Source of the DNA: Pedobacter xixiisoli
GTDB taxonomy: Bacteria > Bacteroidota > Bacteroidia > Sphingobacteriales > Sphingobacteriaceae
DNA length: 64,000 nt
Assembly (NCBI RefSeq): GCF_900215335.1
Contig: NZ_OCMT01000002.1
Coordinates: 496,001-560,000, forward strand
Direction of reading: 5' to 3'
This document shows, piece by piece, positions 1 through 8,371 of this stretch. Under the pieces are notes generated by a model. It was not told where the DNA came from. It worked only from the letters and a program-made list of their open reading frames with translations, and did not search any database. Numbering within the stretch: the stretch's first letter is position 1; every line of letters begins with the position of its first letter. A program made the position numbers and the translations under genes.

Positions 1-1500
1 AAAATCGTTTCAGATTTCGTAGTTGGTCCATCATTAGGTCAACAAGCTATCGATAGCGGTTTAATCTCTTTCGTATTAGCTTTCGTAGTAATTCTAGCAT
101 TCATGGCATTGTATTACAACAAAGCAGGTTGGGTGGCAAACATTGCATTATTAATCAACGTATTCTTTATCATGGGCGTTTTAGCTGCATTTGGTGCAGT
201 ACTAACACTTCCTGGTATCGCAGGTATCGTATTAACCATTGGTTTATCGGTAGATGCTAACATCCTTATCTTCGAACGTGTTCGTGAAGAGTTAGCTTTG
301 GGCAAATCAACCAACTTGGCGATCAGAGAAGGTTTCAAACATGCCATGTCGTCTATCTTAGACTCAAACATTACCGTATTCATCTTAGGTGTAATCTTAT
401 TTGTTTTCGGTTCTGGTCCAGTACAAGGTTTCGCAACCACACTGTGTGTGGGTATCGTTACTTCATTATTTGCAGCGGTATTAATTTCTCGTTTAGTTTT
501 CGAATCGTTGATGGAGAAAAAATCTAACATCACTTTCGATAATAGCGTAACTAGAAATGCCTTCAAAAACTTAGCATTCAACTTTGTTGGACGTAGAAAA
601 CTTTACTATATCATTTCTGCAGTAATCATCATCTTCGGTGCTATCTTCTATGTTAAAAACGATGGCTTACACTTAGGTGTTGACTTTAAAGGTGGTAGAA
701 CTTACATGGTAAAGTTCGACAAGCAATTGAATACTGAAGAAGTAGCTAAAACTTTATCAACTAATTTCGAAGGTGAAGAAGCTTTAGTTAAAACTATCGG
801 AACTGACAATTCATTAAAAATCACTACTCCTTACCACATTACAGACCAAGACCCTAATGCAGATAAAGTTGTTGAAACTGCACTACGTAAAGGTTTAGAT
901 GGCTTAGGTGCTAAATACACTATCGAGAGTTCACAAAAAGTAACCCCTACTATTGCTAGCGATATCATCACTAGTGCTATTTATGCGGTATTGTTCTCGT
1001 GTTTAGTGATGTTTATCTACATCTTGGTACGTTTCAAAAAATGGCAGTATGGTTTAGGTGCGGTAATCGCGTTGTTCCACGACGTTTTATTGGTACTTTC
1101 ATTCTACACAATTTTAGATGGCGTGTTACCTTTCCCTCTAGAGATTGGTCAAGATTTCATCGCAGCTATCTTAACAGTAATGGGTTACACCATGACAGAA
1201 ACGGTAATTGTATTTGACCGTATTCGTGAGCGTTTAGCAGAAGCTGGTAAAGACGATATGTATGGCGAAGAGCGTAACAAGCTAATCAACTTTGCATTAA
1301 ACAGTACTTTAAGTCGTACTATCCTTACCTCATTATCGGTATTCTTCGTATTAATCGTAATCTTCATTTTCGGTGGCGATAGCATCCGTGGTTTCATCTT
1401 TGCTTTGTTAATTGGTCGTATCATTGGTACCTACTCATCATTGTGTATCTCTACGCCAATCGTAATCGATTTATCGAAAGACGAAAAAGCAGTTAAATAG
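1..1500 (+). CDS. secDF: Protein translocase SecDF, fused (3' part)
   Basis: The reading frame is open from base 1, so the start lies upstream of the window; 499 residues are visible. SecDF is the inner-membrane accessory of SecYEG that uses the proton gradient to pull exported proteins out. The first ~150 residues are the membrane part of SecD, with the conserved stretch GLSVDANILIFERVREEL. After a short linker (FVGRRKLYY) the SecF half begins, with its periplasmic motif DGLHLGVDFKGGRTY and later the SecF signature MGYTMTETVIVFDRIRER. A fused SecD-SecF is usual in Bacteroidota. A rho-independent terminator follows 27 nt after the stop, so secDF ends its transcript here. Identity is very secure; the N-terminal half cannot be judged. 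Confidence 0.96.
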   Translation, partial: KIVSDFVVGPSLGQQAIDSGLISFVLAFVVILAFMALYYNKAGWVANIALLINVFFIMGVLAAFGAVLTLPGIAGIVLTIGLSVDANILIFERVREELALGKSTNLAIREGFKHAMSSILDSNITVFILGVILFVFGSGPVQGFATTLCVGIVTSLFAAVLISRLVFESLMEKKSNITFDNSVTRNAFKNLAFNFVGRRKLYYIISAVIIIFGAIFYVKNDGLHLGVDFKGGRTYMVKFDKQLNTEEVAKTLSTNFEGEEALVKTIGTDNSLKITTPYHITDQDPNADKVVETALRKGLDGLGAKYTIESSQKVTPTIASDIITSAIYAVLFSCLVMFIYILVRFKKWQYGLGAVIALFHDVLLVLSFYTILDGVLPFPLEIGQDFIAAILTVMGYTMTETVIVFDRIRERLAEAGKDDMYGEERNKLINFALNSTLSRTILTSLSVFFVLIVIFIFGGDSIRGFIFALLIGRIIGTYSSLCISTPIVIDLSKDEKAVK

Positions 1501-1526
1501 ATATTAAAAACCAAATCATAAATCTT

Positions 1527-1555
1527 AAGTCCCGATGAAAGTCGGGACTTTTTTG
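1527..1555 (+). terminator. Rho-independent terminator of secDF
   Basis: A 9-bp perfect stem AAGTCCCGA / TCGGGACTT with a 6-nt loop is followed by a T run, 27 nt after the secDF stop codon. Confidence 0.85.
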
Positions 1556-1661
1556 TTTAAAGAAAATTGGAAACATTAGGGAGCTAAGTCTTAATCATCT
1601 TCATTCCTTAATGTTTTAATTTTTGAGTTAGAAAAGCAAAGTACTGCAACAATCAATGCTG

Positions 1662-1753
1662 GTCCCGCTATCCGCTTTACTTCTCCCGATAAAATCGGGA
1701 TACGTGCTCACTCCTATCGGGTTTAAAATGCAAGTGCTGTGCATACGTTTAAG
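1662..1753. repeat. Degenerate member of the 'CCCGATTG...GCGGGACT' repeat family
   Basis: Read on the minus strand this has AAACCCGATA near one end and AGCGGGACC at the other, the same borders as the composite repeats at 10411-10657, 51092-51259 and 55611-55780, with an inner hairpin TCCCGATaaaATCGGGA. Its right flank (GCAAGTGCTGTGCATA) recurs at 1924, at the start of the next copy. The whole gap 1556-2274 holds no gene I can support; the rest of it contains a CCTCTCC/GAGAGG hairpin (about 1759-1794) and a TCTCCC/GGGAGA hairpin (about 1826-1842). Confidence 0.5.
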
Positions 1754-1923
1754 TAAAAACCTCTCCCTAACCCTCTCCTTAAAAATGAGAGGGGAAATAA
1801 TACGTCTAACTTGCTATATGTTTTTCTCTCCCTTTTAGGGAGAACCGCAGCAAAGCGAAGCTCATTGATACAAAAACAAATACAATAAACTGTCAATAGA
1901 TGCCAAAGGCAGAAAGGGTTTAA

Positions 1924-2053
1924 GCAAGTGCTGTGCATAGATTTAAGTTCTTTAAACTCGATTGTAGCGGTAATACTCTTTATGCGACAACATAATAAAC
2001 CTACGAGGTTTTAGCATTGGCTTAAAGAAAAAGATTATAGCAAAAAGCGGGAC
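1924..2053. repeat. Composite intergenic repeat, copy A
   Basis: The left frame (GTGCATAG, TTTAAGTTC, AAACTCGATTG, GGTAATACT) and right frame (AAAAAGATT, AAAAAGCGGGACC) match the copies at 10.4, 51.1 and 55.6 kb. The insert between the frames differs and includes AACCTACGAGGTT, the half-site of the palindromes at 11840 and 14145. Noncoding. Confidence 0.6.
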
Positions 2054-2274
2054 CAACATAACCTATAAACCTTTAATGCACTACGATACCCAATCGAGTT
2101 GGGTATGACGACCGAGCTAATTTCCAATACCAAACAAACCTTCTGTCAAGCTAGTTCAACATTTGTGATCACTGTCACTTTTTGACCAAAACTACCTACA
2201 AAGCGACCAGTTACCCTATCATTTAATTCCTATATTTACCAAAACTAAATAGCAGTTCACATAGTTTATTTGAT

Positions 2275-3570
2275 ATGGAACAAAAAAAGAAAATTGTGAT
2301 TATTGGAGGTGGTTTTGGTGGCATTGAGCTAGCAAAAAAGCTAAAAAATAAAAACGTTGAAGTACTGATTTTAGATAAGCATAACTATCATACCTTTCAG
2401 CCCCTACTCTATCAGGTGGCCACGGGCGGTTTAGAAGCAGATTCCATTGCATTTCCTATCCGCAAAATATTTAAAGGACAAAAAAACTTAAAATTTAGAG
2501 TTACCGAAGTAAAAAAGGTAATTCCAGAGGTGAATAGATTGGAAACCACTATCGGTGATATTGATTACGATTATTTAGTAATTGCCACAGGTTCTACAAG
2601 TAATTATTTTGGTCAGACGGAGATTTCGCAAAACGCGATGCCAATGAAATCAATTCCTGAGGCGTTAAACTTACGAAGTTTAATTTTGCAGAATTTAGAA
2701 GCTGCGATTATTGCTAAAGATCCTGAAAGAGAAAATGAGCTGCTAAATTTTGTAGTGGTTGGTGGTGGTCCAACAGGTGTAGAAACTGCTGGTGCTATTG
2801 GTGAATTAAAAAAACACGTACTTAAAAATGATTATCCAGAGCTTGATTTAGATAAAGTAAACATCTATTTAATTGAGGGCTCCCCAGAATTACTAGGCGC
2901 TATGTCGGTGCAAGCACAGCAAAAATCTAAGCAGTTTTTAGAAGAGCTTGGCGTTACCGTTTATACTGAAGCTCGTGTACAGGGATACGATGGACGAAAT
3001 TTATCCTTAGTTGATGGTAGAAATATTGGTTCTGCTACGGTGATTTGGAGCGCCGGTGTAAAAGGTGTGGTACTTGATGGATTGAATACCGAAGTAGTGG
3101 TAAGGGGAAATCGTTTGAAGGTTAACGAAATTAACTTGGTAGACAGCTATCAGAACATTTTTGCCGTTGGCGACGTGGCAGCAATGATTACCGATGAAAC
3201 TCCTAATGGACATCCAGGTGTGGCCCCTGCAGCGATACAGCAAGGCAAGCTGCTAGCTAAAAACCTCATTAACCTTATAGAAAATAAGCCTACCACACCA
3301 TTTAAGTATTTCGATAAGGGCGCAATGGCTACTGTGGGAAGAAATAGAGCGGTTGTGGATATCAATAAAATAAGATTTCAAGGAATTTTTGCGTGGTTTA
3401 CTTGGATGTTTGTACATTTAATGACCTTAGTAGGATTTAGGAACAAACTGGTGGTTTTCGTTAACTGGGTTTGGAGCTATTTTAGCTACGATAGAGGTAC
3501 AAGATTAATCATCCGACCATTTAAACCTTACAAAGAATACAAGAAACCAAATGACGCAGAAGCAACTTAA
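2275..3570 (+). CDS. ndh: Type II NADH:quinone oxidoreductase (NDH-2-like flavoprotein)
   Basis: A 431-aa NAD(P)/FAD-dependent oxidoreductase of the NDH-2 family, which passes electrons from NADH to quinone at the cytoplasmic face of the membrane without pumping protons. Visible motifs: FAD-binding GGGFGG at 11-16, ATG at 105-107, the NADH-binding GGGPTG at 163-168, and the second FAD motif AVGD at 297-300. The C-terminal ~70 residues (FAWFTWMFVHLMTLVGF and onward) are the amphipathic/aromatic membrane anchor typical of NDH-2. The length is normal. The ATG at 2275 is well placed and nothing in frame upstream is better. Its 3' end overlaps mgsA by 20 nt, so the three genes to 4850 are very likely one operon. 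A related flavoprotein role cannot be fully excluded, but NDH-2 is the best reading. Confidence 0.88.
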   Translation: MEQKKKIVIIGGGFGGIELAKKLKNKNVEVLILDKHNYHTFQPLLYQVATGGLEADSIAFPIRKIFKGQKNLKFRVTEVKKVIPEVNRLETTIGDIDYDYLVIATGSTSNYFGQTEISQNAMPMKSIPEALNLRSLILQNLEAAIIAKDPERENELLNFVVVGGGPTGVETAGAIGELKKHVLKNDYPELDLDKVNIYLIEGSPELLGAMSVQAQQKSKQFLEELGVTVYTEARVQGYDGRNLSLVDGRNIGSATVIWSAGVKGVVLDGLNTEVVVRGNRLKVNEINLVDSYQNIFAVGDVAAMITDETPNGHPGVAPAAIQQGKLLAKNLINLIENKPTTPFKYFDKGAMATVGRNRAVVDINKIRFQGIFAWFTWMFVHLMTLVGFRNKLVVFVNWVWSYFSYDRGTRLIIRPFKPYKEYKKPNDAEAT

Positions 3571-4000
3571 TGCCAATAAAACCATTGCACTGGTAGCACA
3601 CGACCACCGTAAAGATGACTTAATTAAATGGGCAATAACCAATAAAGAGGAACTTAGTCAGCATAATTTAGTGGCTACCGGCACTACTGGTAGATTATTA
3701 GAAGAGAACCTTGGTTTACCTGTAAAAAAGTTATTGAGCGGTCCATTAGGTGGCGACCAGCAAATTGGTGCTTTAATTGCACAATCGGAAATTGATGTGT
3801 TAATTTTCTTTTGGGACCCGATGGAAGCGCAACCACATGACCCAGATGTGAAGGCTTTGCTACGTGTAGGTATTGTTTGGAACATTCCAATGGCTTGCGA
3901 TGTGGCTACTGCCGATTTCCTGATTTCATCGCCTTACATGAAAGGCACTTACACTGCGGCTTTAACTGATTACGATGAGTACAAGAACAGAAAGCTTTAA
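3551..4000 (+). CDS. mgsA: Methylglyoxal synthase
   Basis: A 149-aa cytoplasmic enzyme that converts dihydroxyacetone phosphate to methylglyoxal and phosphate, a bypass of lower glycolysis used when phosphate is limiting or sugar phosphates build up. Family motifs are all present: VAHDHRK near the N-terminus, the phosphate-binding ATGTTGR (42-48), SGPLGGDQQIG (63-73), FFWDPM (86-91) with H96/D97, and NIPMACDVATADF. The length matches the family. The start ATG overlaps the ndh 3' end by 20 nt and the 3' end overlaps the next gene by 26 nt, implying translational coupling. The pairing with a respiratory NADH dehydrogenase is suggestive of a redox/overflow role, which is inference. Confidence 0.95.
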   Translation: MTQKQLNANKTIALVAHDHRKDDLIKWAITNKEELSQHNLVATGTTGRLLEENLGLPVKKLLSGPLGGDQQIGALIAQSEIDVLIFFWDPMEAQPHDPDVKALLRVGIVWNIPMACDVATADFLISSPYMKGTYTAALTDYDEYKNRKL

Positions 4001-4850
4001 CAATCCTATCAAACTGATTGAATGTCCTCGTGATGCCATGCAGGGCTTACATGATTTTGTGCCGACAGCACTAAAAATCGAATATTTGAATTTATTACTT
4101 CAAGTAGGTTTTGACACATTAGATTTTGGCAGTTTTGTATCTCCAAAGGCAATTCCGCAAATGCGGGATACAGAAGAGGTTTTGGCTGGTTTAGACTTAT
4201 CTAGCGAAACCAAATTACTGGCTATTGTAGCTAATCTAAAAGGCGTTGAAAAAGCCATAAAGTATAAAGAAATCACTTATCTTGGCTTCCCTTTTTCTAT
4301 TTCAGAAACTTTCCAGCAACGCAACACCAATGCTAGCATTGCACAGTCTTTAAACACCGTTGAAGAAATGCTGAACCTTTGCGATAAGCATAATAAAGAA
4401 GCAGTAGTTTACCTATCTATGGGATTTGGCAACCCTTACGGTGATGAATGGAATACCGATATTGTTAGTCACTGGGCAAATGAATTGGTACAAAAAGGCG
4501 TAAAAATCATCTCTGTAGCTGATACGGTTGGCGTTTCTACTCCTGAAAAAATCATAGAGATACTTCCTCCCCTAGTTCAGCAGTTTCCGAATATCGAGTT
4601 TGGATTACATTTACACAGCACTCCACAACAGCGTCTGGAAAAAATTGAAGCTGCTTTTAATGCTGGCTGTACCCGTATGGATAGCGCATTGAAAGGTTTT
4701 GGAGGCTGTCCAATGGCTGCCGATGATTTAACGGGAAATATTGCCACGGAAGATGTGATTAGTTATTTGAATTTAACAGGTACTCAATTGAATTTAGATA
4801 TGGAGAAATGGGGCGAAGCGATGATGGTTTCGGCTAGGGTGTTCGGTTAG
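3975..4850 (+). CDS. mvaB: Hydroxymethylglutaryl-CoA lyase-like (HMGL/DRE-TIM aldolase)
   Basis: A 291-aa TIM-barrel aldolase of the HMG-CoA lyase family, which cleaves HMG-CoA to acetyl-CoA and acetoacetate at the end of leucine degradation. Support: the N-terminal ECPRDAMQG (equivalent to the family's PRDGLQ, with the catalytic R-D pair), the metal-binding LHLHS, and the signature-like GFGGCPMA near the C-terminus carrying the mobile-loop cysteine. The DGLQ motif is altered to DAMQ, so substrate choice could differ from canonical HMG-CoA. The ATG lies 26 nt inside the mgsA 3' end. It is the last gene of the ndh-mgsA-mvaB run and converges on the Crp-like gene with a 4-nt gap and no visible terminator. 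Confidence 0.85.
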   Translation: MSTRTESFNNPIKLIECPRDAMQGLHDFVPTALKIEYLNLLLQVGFDTLDFGSFVSPKAIPQMRDTEEVLAGLDLSSETKLLAIVANLKGVEKAIKYKEITYLGFPFSISETFQQRNTNASIAQSLNTVEEMLNLCDKHNKEAVVYLSMGFGNPYGDEWNTDIVSHWANELVQKGVKIISVADTVGVSTPEKIIEILPPLVQQFPNIEFGLHLHSTPQQRLEKIEAAFNAGCTRMDSALKGFGGCPMAADDLTGNIATEDVISYLNLTGTQLNLDMEKWGEAMMVSARVFG

Positions 4851-4854
4851 CTGT

Positions 4855-5409
4855 CTACAGCCCTTTCAAAGCCCTATTCAAGCTTCTTAAAGTAATCCCC
4901 AAGTAAGCGGCCATATCCTCCTTACTGATTTCCATTCCCTGTTTTTCCTGTAGCTCCAATAACTTCGCTAAACCATGTTCTACCGTATACAACTGCTGAA
5001 ACGAAGCCCTACTGCTGGTATTGATGATACGATCGGCCAATTCCTCCAATAGAATTTTATTTAGCATTAAATCTTTTGCCAGAAGCTCTTTAAAAGTAGC
5101 AGCAGGAATAACATAAACTTGCAAAGCAGTTAGCGCAGCCACATTGCAAAGACAATCTATGCGGCGAATCATTTCTATTTCGCCTAAAACCTGTCCTTTG
5201 CTCATAAATTCTAAGATATAATCCTTCCCGTTTTCTTCTAGAAAAAAGCATTTGGCAATTCCTTCTTTAATGACAAAAACGCGGTGGTTCTTCTCCCCCT
5301 GACGAAGCAACAAGCTATCCTTTTCAAAGTTTTGCAAGCTTATCCCCAATTGTTCGTCCTTGTAAAGGCTATCGATATAAGATAAAAATTCAGTATTGGT
5401 TCTCAGCAT
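4855..5409 (-). CDS. Crp/Fnr-family transcriptional regulator
   Basis: A 184-aa protein with an N-terminal cyclic-nucleotide-binding-type beta-roll (about residues 25-120: GEKNHRVFVIKEGIAKC, then GQVLGEIEMI) and a short C-terminal helix-turn-helix (SKEDMAAYLGITLRSLNRALK). It has no Fnr-type cysteine cluster at the N-terminus, and the arginine that grips cAMP phosphate is not evident, so the effector is unknown. It is transcribed away from the HAD gene at 5484. The 74-nt gap contains a perfect 12-bp palindrome (5420-5431), a plausible operator for autoregulation and control of the neighbour. Confidence 0.85.
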   Translation of the reverse strand: MLRTNTEFLSYIDSLYKDEQLGISLQNFEKDSLLLRQGEKNHRVFVIKEGIAKCFFLEENGKDYILEFMSKGQVLGEIEMIRRIDCLCNVAALTALQVYVIPAATFKELLAKDLMLNKILLEELADRIINTSSRASFQQLYTVEHGLAKLLELQEKQGMEISKEDMAAYLGITLRSLNRALKGL

Positions 5410-5419
5410 AAATCATTTG

Positions 5420-5431
5420 GGACAATTGTCC
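5420..5431. promoter_or_regulatory. Perfect palindrome between divergent genes (candidate operator)
   Basis: GGACAATTGTCC is a 12-bp perfect palindrome 11 nt upstream of the Crp-like start codon and 52 nt upstream of the HAD gene. Its size and place suit a dimeric regulator, plausibly the adjacent Crp/Fnr protein; no consensus is known to me for it. Confidence 0.45.
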
Positions 5432-5483
5432 TTTTTTTGTGCAAGTTTTTCTTTCACCTTTGCAACATTAACAAAGATAAACG

Positions 5484-6170
5484 ATGAAGAACCAAATCAA
5501 AACCATTGCTTTCGATGCCGATGACACTTTATGGGAGAATGAACCTTATTTCCGCGAGGCGGAACTAGAATTCGCACAGCTATTCGGTCATTTACCCCTA
5601 GACGATGTGATTAAAGATTTATTCGACATCGAAATGAAAAACTTAAAAATGTACGGCTACGGCATTAAAGGCTTTATGCTTTGCATGGTAGAAGCTGCCG
5701 CCAAATTGAGCGGAGATAAAATAGAAAGTAGTTTAATCAATCAGCTATTTGATATCGGTCACCGATTGCTGCAAAAACCCATTGTACTTTTAGATGGGAT
5801 TGAGGAAACCTTGCAACACCTGCACGGCAAATACAGATTAGTAATGGCTACCAAAGGTGATTTATTAGACCAAGAACGAAAACTAGAGAAATCTGGATTG
5901 GCAAAGTACTTTCATCATATCGAAATTATGAGTGATAAGCAGCCCCGCCATTATCAAAAACTCATCAATCATTTGGATTGTAAGCCTGAAAACTTCTTAA
6001 TGGTGGGCAATTCTCGTCGCTCGGATATTGTACCTGTACTAGCGCTAAACGCTTTTGCAATAGAAGTACCCTACCACACCACTTGGATCCACGAGTTACA
6101 TGAAGAACCTATAGAGCATCCGAACTTTGTTTCGGTAACGAGTATTGACCAGATTATTGGTTTGTTATAA
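5484..6170 (+). CDS. HAD-superfamily hydrolase
   Basis: A 228-aa haloacid-dehalogenase-like phosphatase. Motif I is DADDTLW (nucleophile Asp11 and acid/base Asp13); a small alpha-helical cap follows (about 20-95); motif III/IV is in MVGNSRRSDIVPVL. The family dephosphorylates small phosphorylated metabolites, and the substrate cannot be read from sequence. Divergent from the Crp-like regulator; the downstream gap carries an 18-bp inverted repeat. Confidence 0.85.
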   Translation: MKNQIKTIAFDADDTLWENEPYFREAELEFAQLFGHLPLDDVIKDLFDIEMKNLKMYGYGIKGFMLCMVEAAAKLSGDKIESSLINQLFDIGHRLLQKPIVLLDGIEETLQHLHGKYRLVMATKGDLLDQERKLEKSGLAKYFHHIEIMSDKQPRHYQKLINHLDCKPENFLMVGNSRRSDIVPVLALNAFAIEVPYHTTWIHELHEEPIEHPNFVSVTSIDQIIGLL

Positions 6171-6177
6171 TTTTTTA

Positions 6178-6240
6178 GCCACAGATGCACAGATTAATTT
6201 TGAATATTAATTAATAAAAGCAAATCTGTGCATCTGTGGC
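6178..6240. repeat. Inverted repeat, 'CCACAGATGCACAGAT' family
   Basis: Arms GCCACAGATGCACAGATT (6178-6195) and its exact reverse complement (6223-6240) flank a 27-nt AT-rich loop. The same family occurs at 59067-59154, and a look-alike with different arms at 47429-47535. It sits between the HAD and CAT-like genes and could serve as a transcript-end hairpin, though no T run follows. Confidence 0.8.
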
Positions 6241-6254
6241 GAACTTAAATACGT

Positions 6255-6878
6255 ATGAAAAAAATCAACATAGACACTTGGAAACGCAGAGACCACTTCA
6301 AACTCTTCAGTCAGTTTGAAGAACCATTTTTTGGTGTAGTGGTAAATATAAACTGTAGCAAAGCTTACACTAATGCTAAAACAGCAAGCAAATCTTTCTT
6401 TTTACATTACCTGTACCGAGCTTTAAAAGCAGCAAATTCAATTGAAGAATTTCGTTACCGTGTTTTAAATGGCGATGTAATTCTTCATGACCAAGCCAGT
6501 GTTTCTACCACGATTAATCGTCCAAATGGTACTTTCGGCTTCGGTTACTTCGATTATCATGACGATGAAAATATATTTATTGCTGGCGCCCAAAAAGCCA
6601 CATTAGAAGTGCAAAATACAGAAGGCTTAACTCCATCGCAACCAGGTGCCAGCGAAATACACTTTTCTGCTATTCCTTGGGTGGATTTTACTTCCCTATC
6701 TCACGCCCGCAGTTTTGCCTTTCCTGATAGTGCGCCAAAAATTTCCTTTGGTAAGGTAACCGATAAAGACGGCATCAAAACAATGGCTCTATCTATCCAT
6801 ATTCACCATGGCTTAGCTGATGGTTACCACGTAGGACAATTTGTAGAGCGATTTCAGAAACTGATGGACGAAGAATAA
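6255..6878 (+). CDS. Chloramphenicol acetyltransferase-like acyltransferase
   Basis: A 207-aa protein of the CAT family (trimeric acetyl-CoA-dependent O-acetyltransferases). The active-site motif is HHGLADGYH, matching the family's HHxxxDG with catalytic His. The N-terminal 'TWKRRDHFKLF' and central 'FSAIPWVDF' blocks are also typical. It lacks a resistance-element context, lying alone among housekeeping genes, so it may be one of the chromosomal homologues that act on other substrates. Length is close to classical CatA enzymes (about 210-220). Confidence 0.85.
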   Translation: MKKINIDTWKRRDHFKLFSQFEEPFFGVVVNINCSKAYTNAKTASKSFFLHYLYRALKAANSIEEFRYRVLNGDVILHDQASVSTTINRPNGTFGFGYFDYHDDENIFIAGAQKATLEVQNTEGLTPSQPGASEIHFSAIPWVDFTSLSHARSFAFPDSAPKISFGKVTDKDGIKTMALSIHIHHGLADGYHVGQFVERFQKLMDEE

Positions 6879-6912
6879 TTGTCATTCTTTTGAAACAATA
6901 AATGCAACTAAA

Positions 6913-6941
6913 TTGCAACAATAAATTATTTTGTACTTTCG
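6913..6941 (+). promoter_or_regulatory. Bacteroidota-type promoter of the flavoprotein gene
   Basis: TTG (6913-6915) and TACTTTCG (6934-6941), resembling the -33 TTG and -7 TAnnTTTG elements, with an 18-nt spacer. Transcription would start a few bases before the ATG at 6948, which makes the ATG at 6963 the more likely start. Confidence 0.45.
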
Positions 6942-6962
6942 TTCAACATGATTTTACAAAAT

Positions 6963-7880
6963 ATGGCAAACCAACAAGAATTCGATGTGATCATCATAGG
7001 TGGAAGTTACGCAGGTTTATCTGCTGCATTGGCGCTAGGTAGAGCTTTAAGAAAGGTGTTAGTGATAGACGCTGGTAATCCTTGCAACAAGCAAACGCCA
7101 CATTCGCATAATTTCCTTACACAGGATGGAAAAACGCCAAAAGAGATTTCAGAGATAGCGAAATCCCAAGTTGCTAATTATAATACCATCAGTTTTGTAA
7201 ATGATATCGCTATTAAAGGGGAGAAAAATGTCAGTGGTTTTGAAATCACAACAGCGGAAGGGGCAATCTTTAAAGGTCGGAAGCTAATTTTCGGTACTGG
7301 CGTTAAAGATATAATGCCCAATATCGAAGGTTTTGCAGCATGTTGGGGCATTAGCGTCATCCATTGTCCTTATTGTCATGGTTACGAAGTTCGTAATCAG
7401 AAAACTGGCTTGTTCGCCAATGGCGATATGGCTTATGAGTTCGGTAAATTACTTTGGAACTGGACGAAAGAACTCACCATTTACACTAATGGAAAATCTA
7501 CTTTAAGTGTAGAACAAACAAAAACTTTGGCGAACAAAAATATTCACATTGTAGAAAAAGAGATTGTAAAAATCAACCATGAACATGGAAAAATCCAAGA
7601 GTTGGTATTCTCAGACTATAGCGCTCAAAAATTAGATGCACTATATGCTAAAATACCATTTATCCAGCATAGCGACATTCCGCAAAACTCAGGTTGCGAA
7701 ATTACTGAAATGGGAATGCTGAAGGTAGATATGATGCAAAAAACAACTATAGAAGGTGTGTTTGCCGCTGGCGATAGTACCAACATGATGCGCTCTGTAG
7801 CAAATGCTGTTTATGGTGGCAATATGGCAGGAGCTGCTGTTAGTAAGGAGTTAATAGCAGAGGAGTTTGCGAAAGCTTAA
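6963..7880 (+). CDS. Thioredoxin-reductase-like NAD(P)/FAD oxidoreductase
   Basis: A 305-aa flavoprotein of the thioredoxin-reductase fold. The FAD motif is GGSYAGLSAALALGR near the N-terminus; the redox-active CPYC lies about residue 135 in the sequence HCPYCHGYE; a late AAGDST precedes the C-terminus. The nucleotide-binding glycine motif of the NADPH domain is weak (LFANGDMAYEFGKLL) and lacks GxGxxG, as in ferredoxin/flavin-dependent or DTR-like relatives, so the electron donor is uncertain. An ATG at 6948 is also in frame, but it lies only 7 nt after the -7-like box, so I prefer 6963. Downstream lies a repeat-rich spacer. Confidence 0.82.
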   Translation: MANQQEFDVIIIGGSYAGLSAALALGRALRKVLVIDAGNPCNKQTPHSHNFLTQDGKTPKEISEIAKSQVANYNTISFVNDIAIKGEKNVSGFEITTAEGAIFKGRKLIFGTGVKDIMPNIEGFAACWGISVIHCPYCHGYEVRNQKTGLFANGDMAYEFGKLLWNWTKELTIYTNGKSTLSVEQTKTLANKNIHIVEKEIVKINHEHGKIQELVFSDYSAQKLDALYAKIPFIQHSDIPQNSGCEITEMGMLKVDMMQKTTIEGVFAAGDSTNMMRSVANAVYGGNMAGAAVSKELIAEEFAKA

Positions 7881-7962
7881 TTATAAAACTATGGATTTGC
7901 ATCTTCTCTAGCCCTAGCAAAAATCTTCGTTCACGTAGATTCGGCCTTGGCCTGTTCGGAAT

Positions 7963-8371
7963 CTTCGCTAGTCTGGATTTGCAATCCAGACTTAAATAAA
8001 CAGGGATTTGTAATCCCCAATGCAAATAACTCATATCGGATTACAAATCCGAAGCTAGAAAGGACTGGATTACAAATCCAGTCCAACTATCTATAAGCAA
8101 AGCTTTTCGAAAGATACCTATACTTTACTCCTCCTTTTTATCGTTCACCACTTCCTCATTTTCACTTCGCTAGTCTGGATTTGCAATCCAGACTCAAATA
8201 AAAAGGGATTTGTAATCCCCAATGCAAATAACTCATATCAGATTACAAATCCGAAACTAAAAAGGACTGGATTTGTACTCCAGTCCAACTACGTATAAAC
8301 AAAGCTTTTCGAAAGATACCTATACTTTACTCCTCCTTTTTATCGTTCACCACTTCCTTTATCATTTTCAC
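7963..8371. repeat. 202-bp imperfect tandem duplication with four small palindromes per unit
   Basis: Unit 1 (7963-8164) and unit 2 (8165-8371) align at a constant offset of 202 nt, ending in a 4-nt indel. Each unit holds four short palindromes: AGTCTGGATTTGCAATCCAG and its partner bases, GGGATTTGTAATCCC, CGGATTACAAATCCG (degenerate in unit 2), and GGACTGGATTACAAATCCAG plus partner. The right part of unit 2 is the last ~45 nt of the iron-permease gene (8327-8809, minus strand), so unit 1 carries an extra, nonfunctional copy of that gene's 3' end. Spacer 7881-8326 holds no other gene. Confidence 0.9.

Noticed and set aside
114..581. 155-aa minus-strand frame inside secDF
   Set aside because: It is antisense to a strongly conserved transport protein and has no family resemblance; a shadow of codon bias.
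1656..1938. Short frames on both strands in the secDF-ndh spacer
   Set aside because: They lie in palindromic repeat sequence, lack recognisable motifs and overlap one another.
6255..6878. CAT-like gene as a mobile resistance gene
   Set aside because: No insertion sequence, integrase or cassette site is near it, and the surroundings are core genes; resistance cannot be claimed.
7963..8371. CRISPR array
   Set aside because: Only two long units, and the short palindromes inside each differ from one another with no spacer-repeat regularity.
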